Below, piece by piece: positions 37,188 through 47,192 of a DNA stretch of 64,000 bases (its first letter is position 1; each line of letters begins with the position of its first letter). The DNA lies in the NCBI GenBank assembly GCA_035628995.1, contig DASPIR010000023.1, positions 496,001 to 560,000 on the forward strand, in the 5' to 3' direction. Origin of the DNA: Clostridia bacterium. GTDB lineage: Bacteria; Bacillota; Clostridia; Lutisporales; Lutisporaceae. A program made the translations under genes and the position numbers. The notes under the pieces were generated by a model. It made no database searches. It was not told the origin of the DNA and saw nothing but the letters and a program-made list of their open reading frames with translations.

Positions 37188-38666
37188 CTATATAATTATG
37201 CATATCAGACTGCCCTTGGTATCATTAACAACCTTCTGCAATGTAATCTGAAGCTTATTCTGGATATCGTCCGGCATCTTATACAGCTTGCTCTGCAGCT
37301 CCTCCTTGACCATATCGTACAAGGATTTGCCAAACATGTTTGATTCCCATATCTTCTGCGGGTTGTTCTCAAATTCTTCCATGAAGTATCTGATGAACTC
37401 TTCGCTTTGCTTTTCCGTCCCAACTATAGGAGCTATTTCTGTCTCGATATCTGTTTTTATAATATGCAGGGATGGAGCACTTGCTCTCAGTCTGACACCG
37501 AATTTGCTGCCCTGCTTCACAATCACAGGTTCTTCGAGCTTTATTTCATCCACAGACGGAGCTACCATGCCATAACCGAACTCTTTTACATCTGCTAATG
37601 CAGCTTTTACTTTATCATACTCACGCTTAGACTGAGCCAGTTCTTTCACAAGGGCTATAAGCTGATAGTCCCCTTCGAGACTATATCCGGATACTTCGCC
37701 CAGGATTCTAAAGAACAGACCATCTTCCAAGTTTACAGTTATGTTTACTACACCCTCGCCCAGTCTCATATCGGATATTTCTATTGCCTTGATATTTTCT
37801 GCACCGTCAAATCTCTTTAATGCATCATCAACATCCCTTATTTTATTAACTTCACTGAGATTGCTTCTGATATTGCCAACTATGCCCTTCTTAAGCCAGT
37901 GCTCCAGATCCAATGTATCCATCCAGCGAGGTATATGGAAATTTATCTCTCTTGCCGGGAATTCAAAGAGCACCTTCTCAAGGATAGCATCTAAGTCACC
38001 CATTTCCATTTTTAAAGCATCAACTATTATTACAGGAGTATTGTATTTGGTCTCCAAGGCCTCCCTGAGTTCAACGGTTTCCTGCGCCTTGGACTTTGCA
38101 GAATTAAGTACTATTATGAAGGGTTTTTCCAGCTCTTTTAGCTCCTTTATAACCCTTTCTTCAGCTTCTATATAACTCCTTCTCGGAAGGTCTGTAATGG
38201 AGCCATCAGTGGTCACAACAAGACCTATTGTGGAGTGGTCTGATATAACCTTTCTGGTTCCAATCTCGGCAGCCTCTTCAAAGGGTATGCGGTTCTCAAA
38301 CCATGGAGTGTTGACCATTCTTGGACTGCTGTCTTCCAGATGTCCTAGAGCACCTTCCACCAAGTATCCGACACAATCAACAAGCCTTACCTTGAATTTT
38401 GCATTCTCCCTTAAAGACAGTTCAATAGGTTCATTGGGTATGAATTTGGGCTCTGTTGTCATTATAGTCTTCCCATTTGCGCTCTGAGGAAGCTCGTCAC
38501 GAGTCCTTTCCCTCTTGAAGTCATTGTCCATGTTGGGAAGTACGAGCAGATCCATGAATCTCTTGATGAAGGTGGATTTGCCGGTTCTGACTGGCCCCAC
38601 AACTCCTATGTAAATGCTGCCTTCAGTTCTCTCTGCTATATCGCGATAAACATCGTATCCTTCCAC
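37188..38666 (-). CDS. spoIVA: Stage IV sporulation protein A
   Basis: ATPase that polymerises on the forespore surface to form the base of the spore coat. The 492-residue protein has the SpoIVA start DVYRDIAERTEGSIYIGVVG, Walker A GPVRTGKS (24-31), TIMTTEPKFIPNEPIEL, VDCVGYLVEGALGH and the typical C-terminal tail after NDTKGSLICIII. Initiation is GTG with AAGGAGGG upstream. It is mother-cell expressed in known species. Its presence shows the organism can form endospores or descends from one. Confidence 0.97.
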   Translation of the reverse strand: MEGYDVYRDIAERTEGSIYIGVVGPVRTGKSTFIKRFMDLLVLPNMDNDFKRERTRDELPQSANGKTIMTTEPKFIPNEPIELSLRENAKFKVRLVDCVGYLVEGALGHLEDSSPRMVNTPWFENRIPFEEAAEIGTRKVISDHSTIGLVVTTDGSITDLPRRSYIEAEERVIKELKELEKPFIIVLNSAKSKAQETVELREALETKYNTPVIIVDALKMEMGDLDAILEKVLFEFPAREINFHIPRWMDTLDLEHWLKKGIVGNIRSNLSEVNKIRDVDDALKRFDGAENIKAIEISDMRLGEGVVNITVNLEDGLFFRILGEVSGYSLEGDYQLIALVKELAQSKREYDKVKAALADVKEFGYGMVAPSVDEIKLEEPVIVKQGSKFGVRLRASAPSLHIIKTDIETEIAPIVGTEKQSEEFIRYFMEEFENNPQKIWESNMFGKSLYDMVKEELQSKLYKMPDDIQNKLQITLQKVVNDTKGSLICIII

Positions 38667-38746
38667 ACTCTTCCCTCCTTAATATGTTGAAATAATTGCA
38701 TAGACACTTTCTCTAAATATATATGTGCATGTGTAATTTTTATTAC

Positions 38747-38776
38747 AAAAAAAATGAAGCACCTCAGGTGCTTCAC
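38747..38776 (-). terminator. Terminator overlapping the gpsA stop
   Basis: Minus-strand TGAAGCACCTGAGGTGCTTCA followed by eight Ts. The hairpin includes the end of the gpsA coding region and separates it from spoIVA. Confidence 0.85.
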
Positions 38777-39801
38777 CAATCAACTACACTAAATTCCGCA
38801 ATGTCTTCCATCTCATGGGTCTTGGATCTCATGGTCAGATTCATTACTGAATCCCTTATATTCGCTTTATTGAAAAGCAGATTGTATATTTCCTGGGTAA
38901 TGGGCATCTCCACCTTCTGCCTTTGAGCCAACTGGTATGCGGATTTAGTAGTTCTTATCCCCTCTACAACCATCCTTGTGCCCTCTAGCACCTCTTCTAC
39001 TGATTTGCCCTGGCCTATGGCTATCCCTGCCCTTCTGTTCCTGCTGTGCATGCTTGTACAGGTTACAATCAGGTCCCCTATCCCGGACAAGCCTGCGAAT
39101 GTGGTACTTCTGGCTCCTAAAGACTCACCAAGTCTAGCTATCTCAACAATGCCTCTGGTCATCACTGCAGCTTTCGTATTGTCACCCAGTGCAAGACCAT
39201 CAATAATCCCTGCGCCTAAAGCGATTATGTTTTTGAGTGCTCCCCCAAGCTCAACCCCTACTATGTCAGGGTTGGTATATACTCTGAACAAGGGAGTCAT
39301 AAACAAATCCTGCACGTATTCAGCCACTGCCCTTTTCTGCGAAGTAGCAACTACCGCAGTGGGTATATCGTTTGCCACTTCTTCTGCATGACTTGGTCCC
39401 GAAACCACAGCTACCTCATTTTCCGGCATGAATTCCTTTATAATCTCAGACATCCTAAGTAAAGTATCGTTCTCAATTCCCTTAGTCAAGCTGACTATCA
39501 CCTGTTCTTTAGATGCGAAGTTTTTCATCTGACCGCAAATATCCCTCATAGCATGGGAAGGAGCTGCAATTATTGCTGCTTCACTATCCCTGCAGCAGAA
39601 TTCCATATCAGAGGATGCTATGATATTACCCGGCAGAACTGTGCCGGGCAGGTACTCAGGATTCTCTCTCGTATTCTTAATCTTGTCAACAAGTCCATTA
39701 TCTCTTACCCAAAGCTTTACATTCAAGCCCTTCTTTGCCAGGAGCACTGCTATGGCTGTACCCCAGCTGCCAGCTCCGACAATAGAAATCAGGTTGTCCA
39801 T
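38773..39801 (-). CDS. gpsA: Glycerol-3-phosphate dehydrogenase (NAD(P)+)
   Basis: Reduces dihydroxyacetone phosphate to sn-glycerol-3-phosphate for phospholipid synthesis. The 342 residues show the Rossmann loop GAGSWGTAIAVLLA (from residue 9), the catalytic lysine region GGALKNIIALGAGI, LGDNTKAAVMTRGIVEI and GLSGIGDLIVTCTS with SRNRRAG. It follows der with a 77-base gap in the common der/gpsA/spoIVA neighbourhood; the plsY gene usually seen between der and gpsA is missing. Confidence 0.96.
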   Translation of the reverse strand: MDNLISIVGAGSWGTAIAVLLAKKGLNVKLWVRDNGLVDKIKNTRENPEYLPGTVLPGNIIASSDMEFCCRDSEAAIIAAPSHAMRDICGQMKNFASKEQVIVSLTKGIENDTLLRMSEIIKEFMPENEVAVVSGPSHAEEVANDIPTAVVATSQKRAVAEYVQDLFMTPLFRVYTNPDIVGVELGGALKNIIALGAGIIDGLALGDNTKAAVMTRGIVEIARLGESLGARSTTFAGLSGIGDLIVTCTSMHSRNRRAGIAIGQGKSVEEVLEGTRMVVEGIRTTKSAYQLAQRQKVEMPITQEIYNLLFNKANIRDSVMNLTMRSKTHEMEDIAEFSVVDW

Positions 39802-39878
39802 TATATTCCCTCCTGCTCTGTCTTCGTCTTACGTCCAAGCTTTGATTCTTTTAAATAAGCATTGTGCCCCCCACTTTT

Positions 39879-41192
39879 CTATTCCCTCTTTCTCAACAAG
39901 AATCTTATAGGCGTTCCTTCAAAGCTGAAAGCCTTTCTAATCTGGTTTTCAAGATATCTTTGATATGAGAAATGTATTAGAGACGGTTCATTGACAAAAA
40001 GCGCAAAGGTTGGCGGCTTCACAGATACCTGTGTGCCATAGTATACCTTAAGCCTTCTGCCTCCCGAAATAGCAGGCTGATTCATAAGTATGGCCTCATT
40101 AATTACGTCATTTAATACGCCTGTAGAAATCCTCATAGCATGCTGATTTGAAACATGGTTGATAAGCTCCAGTACTTTATTTACCCTCTGCCCTGTCAGC
40201 GCAGATATAAAAATCATCGGAGCATAATCCATGAATGAAAGCTCGTTCTTTATATCCGCTTTAAACCTATCAATAGTCCTGTCATCCTTTTCCACTACAT
40301 CCCATTTATTGACAACTATAACCACTGCCTTACCCTGATCATGCACATAACCGGCAATCTTGCTGTCCTGCTCGCTGACGCCTTCCTTTGCATCTATCAG
40401 CATGAGGCATACGTCTGCTCTTTCAATAGCAGTAAGAGACCTTACTACACTGTATCTTTCAATGTTCTCAAATACCTTGCCTCTTTTTCTCATTCCTGCG
40501 GTGTCTATAAATACATATTTGCTATCCCCTACAGTGAAGGGAGTATCAATCGCATCTCTTGTAGTGCCGGGAACATCGCTTACTATTACCCTTTCCTCAC
40601 CAAGTATCTTATTGACCAGTGAAGACTTTCCTACATTAGGCTTGCCCACTACGGCAACTTTAATTGTATATTCATCGTATGTCTCTTCACCCTCAGGAGG
40701 AAAGTTCTTTACTATTTCATCCAGCAAATCACCAAGACCTAAGGCCTGGCCTGAGGAAATGCCCATAGGCTCTCCCAGACCAAGATTGTAAAATTCGTAA
40801 ATATTATCCTTAAACTTTGGTGCATCAATTTTATTAACAGCTAAAATGATATTCTTCTTCGTCCTTCTCAGCAGATTGGCTACCTCTTTGTCAGAAGTGG
40901 TTATCCCTTCCTGTCCGTCTACAAGGAAAACAATAACCTCCGCAGTTTCTATGGCTATTTCTGCCTGCAGCTTCATCTGCCTCATCATTGTATCTTCACT
41001 GTATGGTTCTATTCCGCCTGTATCAATGAGGGTGAATTTATTATCCAGCCACTCAACCTCTGTATAAATCCTGTCTCTTGTCACTCCCGGATGGTCCTCT
41101 ACTATGGAAATCCTCTTTCCTGCCATTCTGTTAAAAAGAGTAGATTTTCCGACATTAGGACGTCCTACTATTGCAACTACTGGCTTTGGCAA
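39879..41192 (-). CDS. der: Ribosome-biogenesis GTPase Der (EngA)
   Basis: Double-GTPase protein of 437 residues needed for 50S ribosome maturation. First G domain: [14 protein letters not shown], then DTGGIEPYS and NKID. Second: [23 protein letters not shown] and NKWD. A KH-like C-terminal domain ends it ([20 protein letters not shown], then [20 protein letters not shown]). Length and order are standard. The region just upstream holds a small palindromic repeat. Confidence 0.97.
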   Translation of the reverse strand: MPKPVVAIVGRPNVGKSTLFNRMAGKRISIVEDHPGVTRDRIYTEVEWLDNKFTLIDTGGIEPYSEDTMMRQMKLQAEIAIETAEVIVFLVDGQEGITTSDKEVANLLRRTKKNIILAVNKIDAPKFKDNIYEFYNLGLGEPMGISSGQALGLGDLLDEIVKNFPPEGEETYDEYTIKVAVVGKPNVGKSSLVNKILGEERVIVSDVPGTTRDAIDTPFTVGDSKYVFIDTAGMRKRGKVFENIERYSVVRSLTAIERADVCLMLIDAKEGVSEQDSKIAGYVHDQGKAVVIVVNKWDVVEKDDRTIDRFKADIKNELSFMDYAPMIFISALTGQRVNKVLELINHVSNQHAMRISTGVLNDVINEAILMNQPAISGGRRLKVYYGTQVSVKPPTFALFVNEPSLIHFSYQRYLENQIRKAFSFEGTPIRFLLRKRE

Positions 41193-41211
41193 ATTGCCCC
41201 ACCTCCTAGAT

Positions 41212-41234
41212 GGGCGAACAATGTTCGCCCCTAC
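41212..41234. repeat. GTAGGGGCG-type palindromic repeat
   Basis: GGGCGAACAATGTTCGCCCCTAC spans the gap between der and the DUF512 gene. Its complement starts GTAGGGGCGAACA, as do two units at 50787-50839. Confidence 0.65.
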
Positions 41235-41253
41235 ATTATGTTATACTAATAAT

Positions 41254-42573
41254 TTAAAGGGATATTATTTTCTTAACAAGATCGCTTCCGTCTTCTTTGC
41301 ATATTGTTACCTTTACACCAAGCTCTTTCTCCAGTTGGTCAATGCTGACATTATCAAGAAAGATTGTCTCATCTCTTTTAAGCATGCACTCTGGTATAAA
41401 TATATCACTTCCAATAGCTTTACCCTTTAGATGTTCCATTATGTCTTTTCCTGTCAACAGTCCGGCTACTTTCACACCCGGACCGAAGAAATCGTTTACT
41501 ATTGGAAATATGCTTATCTTGAGGTCTTCAACGCTGCTTTCAATTTTTGAAGCCGCTATGGCCAAGTTAGGTGCAGCATACTCTCCTGTAATTAATGATA
41601 CTTTTCTTTGTTTTTTATTATAGCTCCCCAGGTTTTTGAGGGATTCCTCAACCTCTTCATTGAAAAGTGTTATCAGCCCTACGCCGTTTTCCAGCTGACT
41701 GAAGCCTTCATATTCATCATACTTAGGCAACCCCTTCCCCGAAATCAGAAAGAACTCGTCAGACAGAAATACAAATCTGGTGGTCAGCTCGGTCAGAAAC
41801 TTTCCCTGAAGTTCTCTTACCTGCTCAATTACTGCTGCAGCGGAGACCTCATCATATTCCTTGAGCTCGTAAAGACCATGTCTATGTTTGGTTATCCCTG
41901 CAGGAACAACTGCAACACAGCTCAACTCAGGGTACAGGGCAGACAAATCCTTGAGTGTCTCAGAAAGATGATTGCCATCATTCACTCCAGGACACAGGAC
42001 TATCTGTGCTTTGACTTCAATCTCACCTTTCTTAAGCTTTTCGAGATAGTCCATCAGCTTTCCTGCATTTTTATTGTTCAGCATCATTTTCCTGAGCTCT
42101 GGGTTTGTTGTATGCACTGATACATTTATCGGGCTTATTCGGTATTTGATTATCCTGTCTATTTCCCTTTCACTGAGGTTAGTCAACGTCACAAAGTTAC
42201 CCTGCAAAAAGGACAGCCTTGTATCATCATCCTTAAAATACAAGGTTTCTCTCATTCCAGAAGGCAGCTGGTCTATAAAGCAGAAAATGCACTTATTATG
42301 ACATGCCTTTGGCTTATCAATGATTCCTTCGAAGACAATGCCTATATCCTCGTCATATTCCTTTTCAACCTCATATATCCATATCTCACCATTACCATGC
42401 TCTACTTCTACTTCAAGAAACTCATCAGTTGTCAGATACTTATACTCAAGTATATCCTTAATGCCTGCACCGTTTATTGTTATCAATTTGTCTCCCTTTT
42501 TGATGCCAAGCCCATCTGCTATACTTGAAGGACGCACTTCAATTATATCTACGCCCGTATTCACCAATTTCAT
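41254..42573 (-). CDS. DUF512 / PDZ-radical-SAM-like protein
   Basis: A 439-residue protein. Residues 1-45 resemble a PDZ domain (VDIIEVRPSSIADGLGIKKG). A cysteine cluster follows, KACHNKCIFCFIDQLPSGM with Cys91-x3-Cys95-x2-Cys98, the spacing of a radical SAM cluster. DTRLSFLQGNFVTLTNLSE, VSVHTTNPELRKMML and the DUF512 C-terminal half with LITGEYAAPNL complete the family picture. AGGAGG precedes the ATG. It is commonly found upstream of der in Clostridia, as here. The reaction is unknown. Confidence 0.88.
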   Translation of the reverse strand: MKLVNTGVDIIEVRPSSIADGLGIKKGDKLITINGAGIKDILEYKYLTTDEFLEVEVEHGNGEIWIYEVEKEYDEDIGIVFEGIIDKPKACHNKCIFCFIDQLPSGMRETLYFKDDDTRLSFLQGNFVTLTNLSEREIDRIIKYRISPINVSVHTTNPELRKMMLNNKNAGKLMDYLEKLKKGEIEVKAQIVLCPGVNDGNHLSETLKDLSALYPELSCVAVVPAGITKHRHGLYELKEYDEVSAAAVIEQVRELQGKFLTELTTRFVFLSDEFFLISGKGLPKYDEYEGFSQLENGVGLITLFNEEVEESLKNLGSYNKKQRKVSLITGEYAAPNLAIAASKIESSVEDLKISIFPIVNDFFGPGVKVAGLLTGKDIMEHLKGKAIGSDIFIPECMLKRDETIFLDNVSIDQLEKELGVKVTICKEDGSDLVKKIISL

Positions 42574-42712
42574 TTCCTCCTTAAATATAAAACGGTTTTC
42601 TTCATTACTTAGGTATGATTCCTGATGCTCGTCAACTTTTACATAATATTATATCATACCAGTTTTATATTATACTACAGTATTTCGACATGAGCCATAG
42701 CAACAGCAGTAA

Positions 42713-42747
42713 ATGAAAAAAAAGGATGTTAGCCGCAACACCCTTTT
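42713..42747 (-). terminator. Terminator after phoU
   Basis: Minus-strand stem AAAAGGGTGTT / AACATCCTTTT followed by T-run, overlapping the phoU stop and closing the pst operon. Confidence 0.8.
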
Positions 42748-43402
42748 AATCGTTCAAATCCACATGTTCACTTGTCACAGAATAGATGATGCGTTCACAG
42801 ATATTAGTCACATGATCGCCTATTCGTTCAAGATATCTGCTAATTAACAGGAAATTAGTCGCTTGGTGGCTGGTCTTGGGATCCTCCATCATAATAAACA
42901 GCAGCTCCCTGAAAATCTGCTTGTACAGAGCATCAACCTCATCATCCCATTTTGCTACTTCACGTGCTTTTTCCGTGTCTAAATGTACATAAGCATCTAT
43001 GCTTCCTTTTACCATCTTTACGGCAATTTCAGCCATTCTTGGTATGTCGATAAGTTCTTTTATATATTTCTCATCTGCAAGCTTTATCGTTATTTTTGCA
43101 ATATCCACTGCATAGTCCGCTATTCTCTCCAGGTCAGTAATTATCTTAAGCGCTGTGGCGATAATCCTCAGATCCTTAGCTAGTGGAGATTGAAGTGCAA
43201 TAAGTTTAAGGCACTTGTCCTCCACTACAAACTCCATATCATCTATTAGATCATCATTCTTTATAACCTTCTGCGCCAGCTCAACGTCCTGAGTTTTAAG
43301 TGCCTTTACAGAGTCACCAAGTAACTCTTCAACCATGCTGCTCATTTTTAAAAGCGATACTTGCAGATCTTGCAGTTCCTGATCAAAATAATTCCGTGTC
43401 AT
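42746..43402 (-). CDS. phoU: Phosphate signalling/uptake regulator PhoU
   Basis: A 218-residue all-helical protein of two PhoU repeats, seen as FDQELQDLQVSLLKMSSMVE, DLRIIATALKIITDLERIAD and later LLISRYLERIGDHVTNICE. The DLERIADYA and LERIGDHVTN metal-binding motifs are intact. Start ATG at 43402 has GGAGG eight bases ahead; the frame is open eight codons further. It couples the Pst transporter to the PhoR kinase. Last gene of pstS-C-A-B-phoU. Confidence 0.95.
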   Translation of the reverse strand: MTRNYFDQELQDLQVSLLKMSSMVEELLGDSVKALKTQDVELAQKVIKNDDLIDDMEFVVEDKCLKLIALQSPLAKDLRIIATALKIITDLERIADYAVDIAKITIKLADEKYIKELIDIPRMAEIAVKMVKGSIDAYVHLDTEKAREVAKWDDEVDALYKQIFRELLFIMMEDPKTSHQATNFLLISRYLERIGDHVTNICERIIYSVTSEHVDLND

Positions 43403-43432
43403 CCTAGCACCTCCATTTTGCTTCAATATACT

Positions 43433-44185
43433 TTATCCAAATCTTCCTGTTATATAATCCTCTGTTCTTTTATCCCTTGGTTTATAGAACACATTCTCTG
43501 TCAAATCATATTCTACTATTTCGCCATTTAGGAAAAAGGCAGTATAGTCGGAAATACGTCCTGCCTGCTGCATGTTGTGTGTTACGATTACTACAGTATA
43601 ATCCTTCTTAAGATGCTCCATCAAGTCTTCAATCTTAAGAGTGGAACCTGGATCAAGAGCTGAGGTCGGCTCATCCATCAAAAGCACCTCTGGTTCTACA
43701 GCAAGTACCCTGGCAATACATAATCTTTGCTGCTGCCCACCGGATAATCCCAAGGCCGACTTCTTAAGCCTGTCTTTTACTTCATCCCATATTGCTGCAC
43801 TTTTGAGGCTTTTCTCAACCAACTCATCCAGCTTTCTCTTATCTCTGACTCCGTGAACCCTTGGTCCATAGGCTATGTTGTCATAAACCGACATTGGAAA
43901 AGGATTAGGCTTCTGGAATACCATCCCTACCCTTTTTCTTAATTCTATCACATCATATTTATGAATGTCAGCACCATCCAACGTTATTTTCCCGTCAATC
44001 CTCACTCCGTCGATAAGATCGTTCATCCTGTTAAGTGTTCTCAAAAATGTTGACTTGCCGCAGCCTGAAGGTCCGATAAAAGCTGTAACTGCGTTCTTAG
44101 CTATATTAATGTCAACATTCTTAAGAGCCTGGAAGTCTGTATAAAATAAATTAAGCTTGCTAACCTCAATCTTGTTTTCAATCAT
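43433..44185 (-). CDS. pstB: Phosphate ABC transporter ATP-binding protein PstB
   Basis: Energises phosphate import. The 250 residues include Walker [10 protein letters not shown] (38-46), [20 protein letters not shown], the signature [19 protein letters not shown] and Walker [14 protein letters not shown]. The full-length match and the position between pstA and phoU make it certain. Confidence 0.98.
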   Translation of the reverse strand: MIENKIEVSKLNLFYTDFQALKNVDINIAKNAVTAFIGPSGCGKSTFLRTLNRMNDLIDGVRIDGKITLDGADIHKYDVIELRKRVGMVFQKPNPFPMSVYDNIAYGPRVHGVRDKRKLDELVEKSLKSAAIWDEVKDRLKKSALGLSGGQQQRLCIARVLAVEPEVLLMDEPTSALDPGSTLKIEDLMEHLKKDYTVVIVTHNMQQAGRISDYTAFFLNGEIVEYDLTENVFYKPRDKRTEDYITGRFG

Positions 44186-44200
44186 TTTTTTCTCCCCCTG

Positions 44201-45058
44201 CTATGCTTTCATAAAATGCTTTATCAACCTGTTGGCTGAAAAGTTTATAATAAGCACTGTAATTATAAGAACTGTTGCCGTTGCATACATATTGCTCTTT
44301 GATAATCCCTCTGAGGCAAGTATATATAGGTGCACTGCCATTGTCCTGCCAGGTCTCCAAATTGAATTGGGCAGTCCCAATGAGCTTCCTGCCGTATATA
44401 TAACTGCCGCTGTCTCGCCTACCACTCTGCCTATGCCGAGTATGACCCCTGTGAGTATCCCTGGGATTGCAGCAGGCAGCACCACCTTGAATATTGTCTG
44501 CCATTTGGTGGCTCCCAATGCAAGGCTGCCTTCCCTAAATGACCTGGGGACCATTTTTATTGCTTCTTCTGAAGTTCTTATTATGGTAGGCAATATCATA
44601 AGCGTAAGTGTAAGACCTCCTGATACAATTGAATACCTGAATTTTAAAAATACAACAAAGAAAACGTATCCGAAAAGTCCAAAAATAATGGATGGTATTC
44701 CTGCCAGGGACTCAGTTCCAAATCGTATCAGCCTTATAACAGGGCTTTCCTTGGCATACTCTGTTAGGAAAATTGCAGCACATATACCTATCGGTGCAGC
44801 AATTATCAGAGAAAACAGCGCAAGATAGATAGTCGTTATTATTATAGAAAATATACCGCCCTCTTTGCCCATTTCTGCAGGTTCCTGAGTCAGGAACTGC
44901 AGGCTCAAATGACTGATTCCGTTTACAAGCACGGTTCCCACGATTGCCACCATCACTAACACAGTTATGATTGCAGCTGCCCAAAGAAATGCAAATGCCA
45001 GCTTCTCATTCTTTTTGATTTTATTTACGCTGCTCGAAGTTATATTAGAATCTGTCAT
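44201..45058 (-). CDS. pstA: Phosphate ABC transporter permease PstA
   Basis: A 285-residue permease with six helices. ISIIITTIYLALFSLIIAAPIG, TESLAGIPSIIFGLFGYVFF and the EAA loop EGSLALGATKWQTIFKVVLPAA (cited in part) are characteristic of PstA. ATG at 45058 follows AAGGTAGG by eight bases; a GTG three codons upstream overlaps that site. The 5' gap to pstC contains a repeat element. Confidence 0.95.
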   Translation of the reverse strand: MTDSNITSSSVNKIKKNEKLAFAFLWAAAIITVLVMVAIVGTVLVNGISHLSLQFLTQEPAEMGKEGGIFSIIITTIYLALFSLIIAAPIGICAAIFLTEYAKESPVIRLIRFGTESLAGIPSIIFGLFGYVFFVVFLKFRYSIVSGGLTLTLMILPTIIRTSEEAIKMVPRSFREGSLALGATKWQTIFKVVLPAAIPGILTGVILGIGRVVGETAAVIYTAGSSLGLPNSIWRPGRTMAVHLYILASEGLSKSNMYATATVLIITVLIINFSANRLIKHFMKA

Positions 45059-45083
45059 TTTATTCACCTACCTTTTTATTTAA

Positions 45084-45167
45084 ATCGCGGAAATGTATAT
45101 GGACTTTTTTAAGTTTCCGCGATGTTCGCTGCGGAAACAAAATGCAAAATATTATTTTGCATTTTGT
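45084..45167. repeat. Two-hairpin repeat element, copy 2, reaching into the pstC end
   Basis: ATCGCGGAAA / TTTCCGCGAT forms the first hairpin (45084-45123). A perfect 14-bp stem ACAAAATGCAAAAT / ATTTTGCATTTTGT (45137-45167) is the second. Order and sequence match 24738-24824. One arm of the second hairpin encodes the last residues (Q-N-A-K) and stop codon of PstC. Confidence 0.8.
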
Positions 45168-46000
45168 CTGGGTATCAGGTTTGCAGCTATGTTAAGCAGC
45201 ATTATAAAAGCGAAAAGTACAACCCCGGTAGCAAATAAAGCCTTCTGATGCTGTCCACTGGCATAGCCCATTTCAATACCTATATTGCCTGTGAGAGTTC
45301 TGACTGATGATAATATGCTTTCAGGCACAAGTGGACTATTACCTACTATCATTATCACCGCCATTGTTTCCCCTATAGCCCTGCCCATTCCTAGTATTAC
45401 TCCCGCGATTATTCCTGACCGTGCTGCAGGCACAATAACATTCCTTATTGACTGCCAGTGGGACGATCCTAAAGACAGCGATGCTTCCTTATAATCCCTT
45501 GGTACTGACCTTATAGCACTTTCAGATACACTGATTATTGTCGGTAGAATCATAATTGCTAATATTATACTTCCTGCCAGCACACTAAAACCTTGGTTGT
45601 TGAACATCTTTCTTATTAAGGGGACAATTACTGTCAAGCCGTATAATCCAAATACAACTGAAGGTATTCCTGCCAAGAGCTCTATTCCTGGCTTTATGAC
45701 TGCTGCTATTCTGGGCTTTGCCAGCTCTGCAAGAAACACTGCGCAGCCTATTCCTATAGGTACCCCCAACACCAGTGCCCCGGCTGTAACAAGCAGTGAT
45801 CCGATAATCATTGGATATATCCCATAAATTCCTTGTGTCGGTGCCCATTTTTGACCTGTAATAAACTTCAGAATACCGACCTTCTGAATCACGGGGTAGC
45901 CCTCATTGATTATGAAGTATGTAATCAATATAACTCCAAGTACAGCTATTAATGCACTTATAAAAAGTATAAATTGTATCACCCGCTCATAGCCCTTCAT
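45152..46000 (-). CDS. pstC: Phosphate ABC transporter permease PstC
   Basis: A 282-residue permease with six helices. MIIGSLLVTAGALVLGVPIG, GIELLAGIPSVVFGLYGLTV and KEASLSLGSSHWQSIRNVIV are PstC landmarks. ATG at 46000 follows GGGGGAG; GTG at 46006 is less likely. It has its own four-unit Pho box upstream, separating it from pstS. The C-terminal four codons lie in a repeat arm. Confidence 0.95.
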   Translation of the reverse strand: MKGYERVIQFILFISALIAVLGVILITYFIINEGYPVIQKVGILKFITGQKWAPTQGIYGIYPMIIGSLLVTAGALVLGVPIGIGCAVFLAELAKPRIAAVIKPGIELLAGIPSVVFGLYGLTVIVPLIRKMFNNQGFSVLAGSIILAIMILPTIISVSESAIRSVPRDYKEASLSLGSSHWQSIRNVIVPAARSGIIAGVILGMGRAIGETMAVIMIVGNSPLVPESILSSVRTLTGNIGIEMGYASGQHQKALFATGVVLFAFIMLLNIAANLIPRQNAK

Positions 46001-46110
46001 ATTCACTCCCCCTTTTTGTACGCATTTGATTATATGATGTGCATTTATGTAGTTTTTAAAAATGTTTTATATACCTTCATATTGATTGTAATACAATACC
46101 TCAAACGAGT

Positions 46111-46149
46111 TATTAATTGACTGTTAATTGAATGTTAAGTAAATGTTAA
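46111..46149 (-). promoter_or_regulatory. Pho box before pstC
   Basis: On the minus strand TTAACA-N5-TTAACA-N5-TTAACA-N5-TTAATA, four hexamers at exact 11-bp spacing, the binding pattern of Bacillus-type PhoP dimers. It lies 111 bases before the pstC start. Confidence 0.85.
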
Positions 46150-46171
46150 GTTGAAATTTACATAAATTATA

Positions 46172-46202
46172 AGCTTCTGACTGTTGGGTTCAGCCAGAAG
46201 CT
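46172..46202 (-). terminator. Terminator or attenuator after pstS
   Basis: Minus-strand stem AGCTTCTGGCTG / CAGTCAGAAGCT (one mismatch), then TATAATTT. It lies 33 bases after the pstS stop and before the pstC Pho box. Confidence 0.7.
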
Positions 46203-46235
46203 CAGCTAGGGGTAATTATTTTGGTTTTGTATTAT

Positions 46236-47102
46236 CTATTTTACAGCTTTGAGGTAGCCGTGCTTAGCAACAACGTCCTGTCCATCAGGGCTGAGTATGA
46301 AATCCATGAAGCTCTTTGACAGACCTGTTGGTTCTGCATTCGTAAGCATCAGGAATGGTCTTGATATCTTATATTCTCCAGCATAGATATTTTCTTCTGT
46401 ACATGTTTTTCCGTCTACACTTATCAATTTTACATCCGTTTTGTCTTTTGCTGAACCGAAAGAAGCATAACCGATAGCATTAGGATCACCTACTACTGTT
46501 GTCATTACTGCTCCTGTTGAACCCTGGGTTATGGCTGATGCAACTGTCTTGTCCACCTTCTTGTCACCCTCTGTTACTTCAATCTTCGTAAGCTCTATGA
46601 ATGCGCCCCTTGTTCCTGAGCCTTCTTCTCTTGTTACAACTGTTATTTTCCCCTCTTTGCCTCCAACATCTTTCCAGTCAGTGATTTCGCCATTATAAAT
46701 CTTCTTTATCTGTTCCATTGTGAGATTGGTAATTCCGTTTGCCGGATTTACTATTACTGCTATACCATCAACTGCTATTTTGAATTCCTTGAGTGACTTT
46801 TCTTCAGTTTTAAGATCTCTTGAAGACATTCCGATATCTGCTACTCCGTCAATAGCTGATTTTATTCCAACACCTGAACCACCACCCTGTACATCTATTG
46901 TAGCATTAGGGTTTTTTGCCTTAAATGCCTTTGCAAGCTCATCAGCAAGTGGCTGTACTGAGGTAGAACCGTTTACTGTTATATTTCCATTTACACCTTC
47001 ACCTGCCGGCTGGTTTGTGTCTGTTGGTTTTGCGCACCCAGTCAAAACACCTATGAGTAATATTGCTGCACAAACTAGTACTAATGCCTTTTTAATGTTC
47101 AT
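46236..47102 (-). CDS. pstS: Phosphate-binding lipoprotein PstS
   Basis: Binds phosphate outside the membrane. The 288-residue protein starts with a lipoprotein signal (MNIKK, hydrophobic core, LTGC lipobox at Cys23). The mature part has VNGSTSVQPLADELAKAF, GGGSGVGIKSAIDGVADIGM and TREEGSGTRGAF, the phosphate-contacting loops. GGGAGG precedes the ATG. It is first in the pst cluster, with a Pho box about 90-130 bases upstream. Confidence 0.97.
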   Translation of the reverse strand: MNIKKALVLVCAAILLIGVLTGCAKPTDTNQPAGEGVNGNITVNGSTSVQPLADELAKAFKAKNPNATIDVQGGGSGVGIKSAIDGVADIGMSSRDLKTEEKSLKEFKIAVDGIAVIVNPANGITNLTMEQIKKIYNGEITDWKDVGGKEGKITVVTREEGSGTRGAFIELTKIEVTEGDKKVDKTVASAITQGSTGAVMTTVVGDPNAIGYASFGSAKDKTDVKLISVDGKTCTEENIYAGEYKISRPFLMLTNAEPTGLSKSFMDFILSPDGQDVVAKHGYLKAVK

Positions 47103-47192
47103 TTAATAATTCCTCCCTAAACTTCATTTTATTATTTTTTTCTTTTCACAATTTAAATATACAATAGCATTGTTAACGGCAAATAAAGGGAA

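Noticed and set aside
45068-45151. Separate small gene in the pstC-pstA gap
   Set aside because: The gap is filled by the two-hairpin repeat; no start with ribosome site exists.
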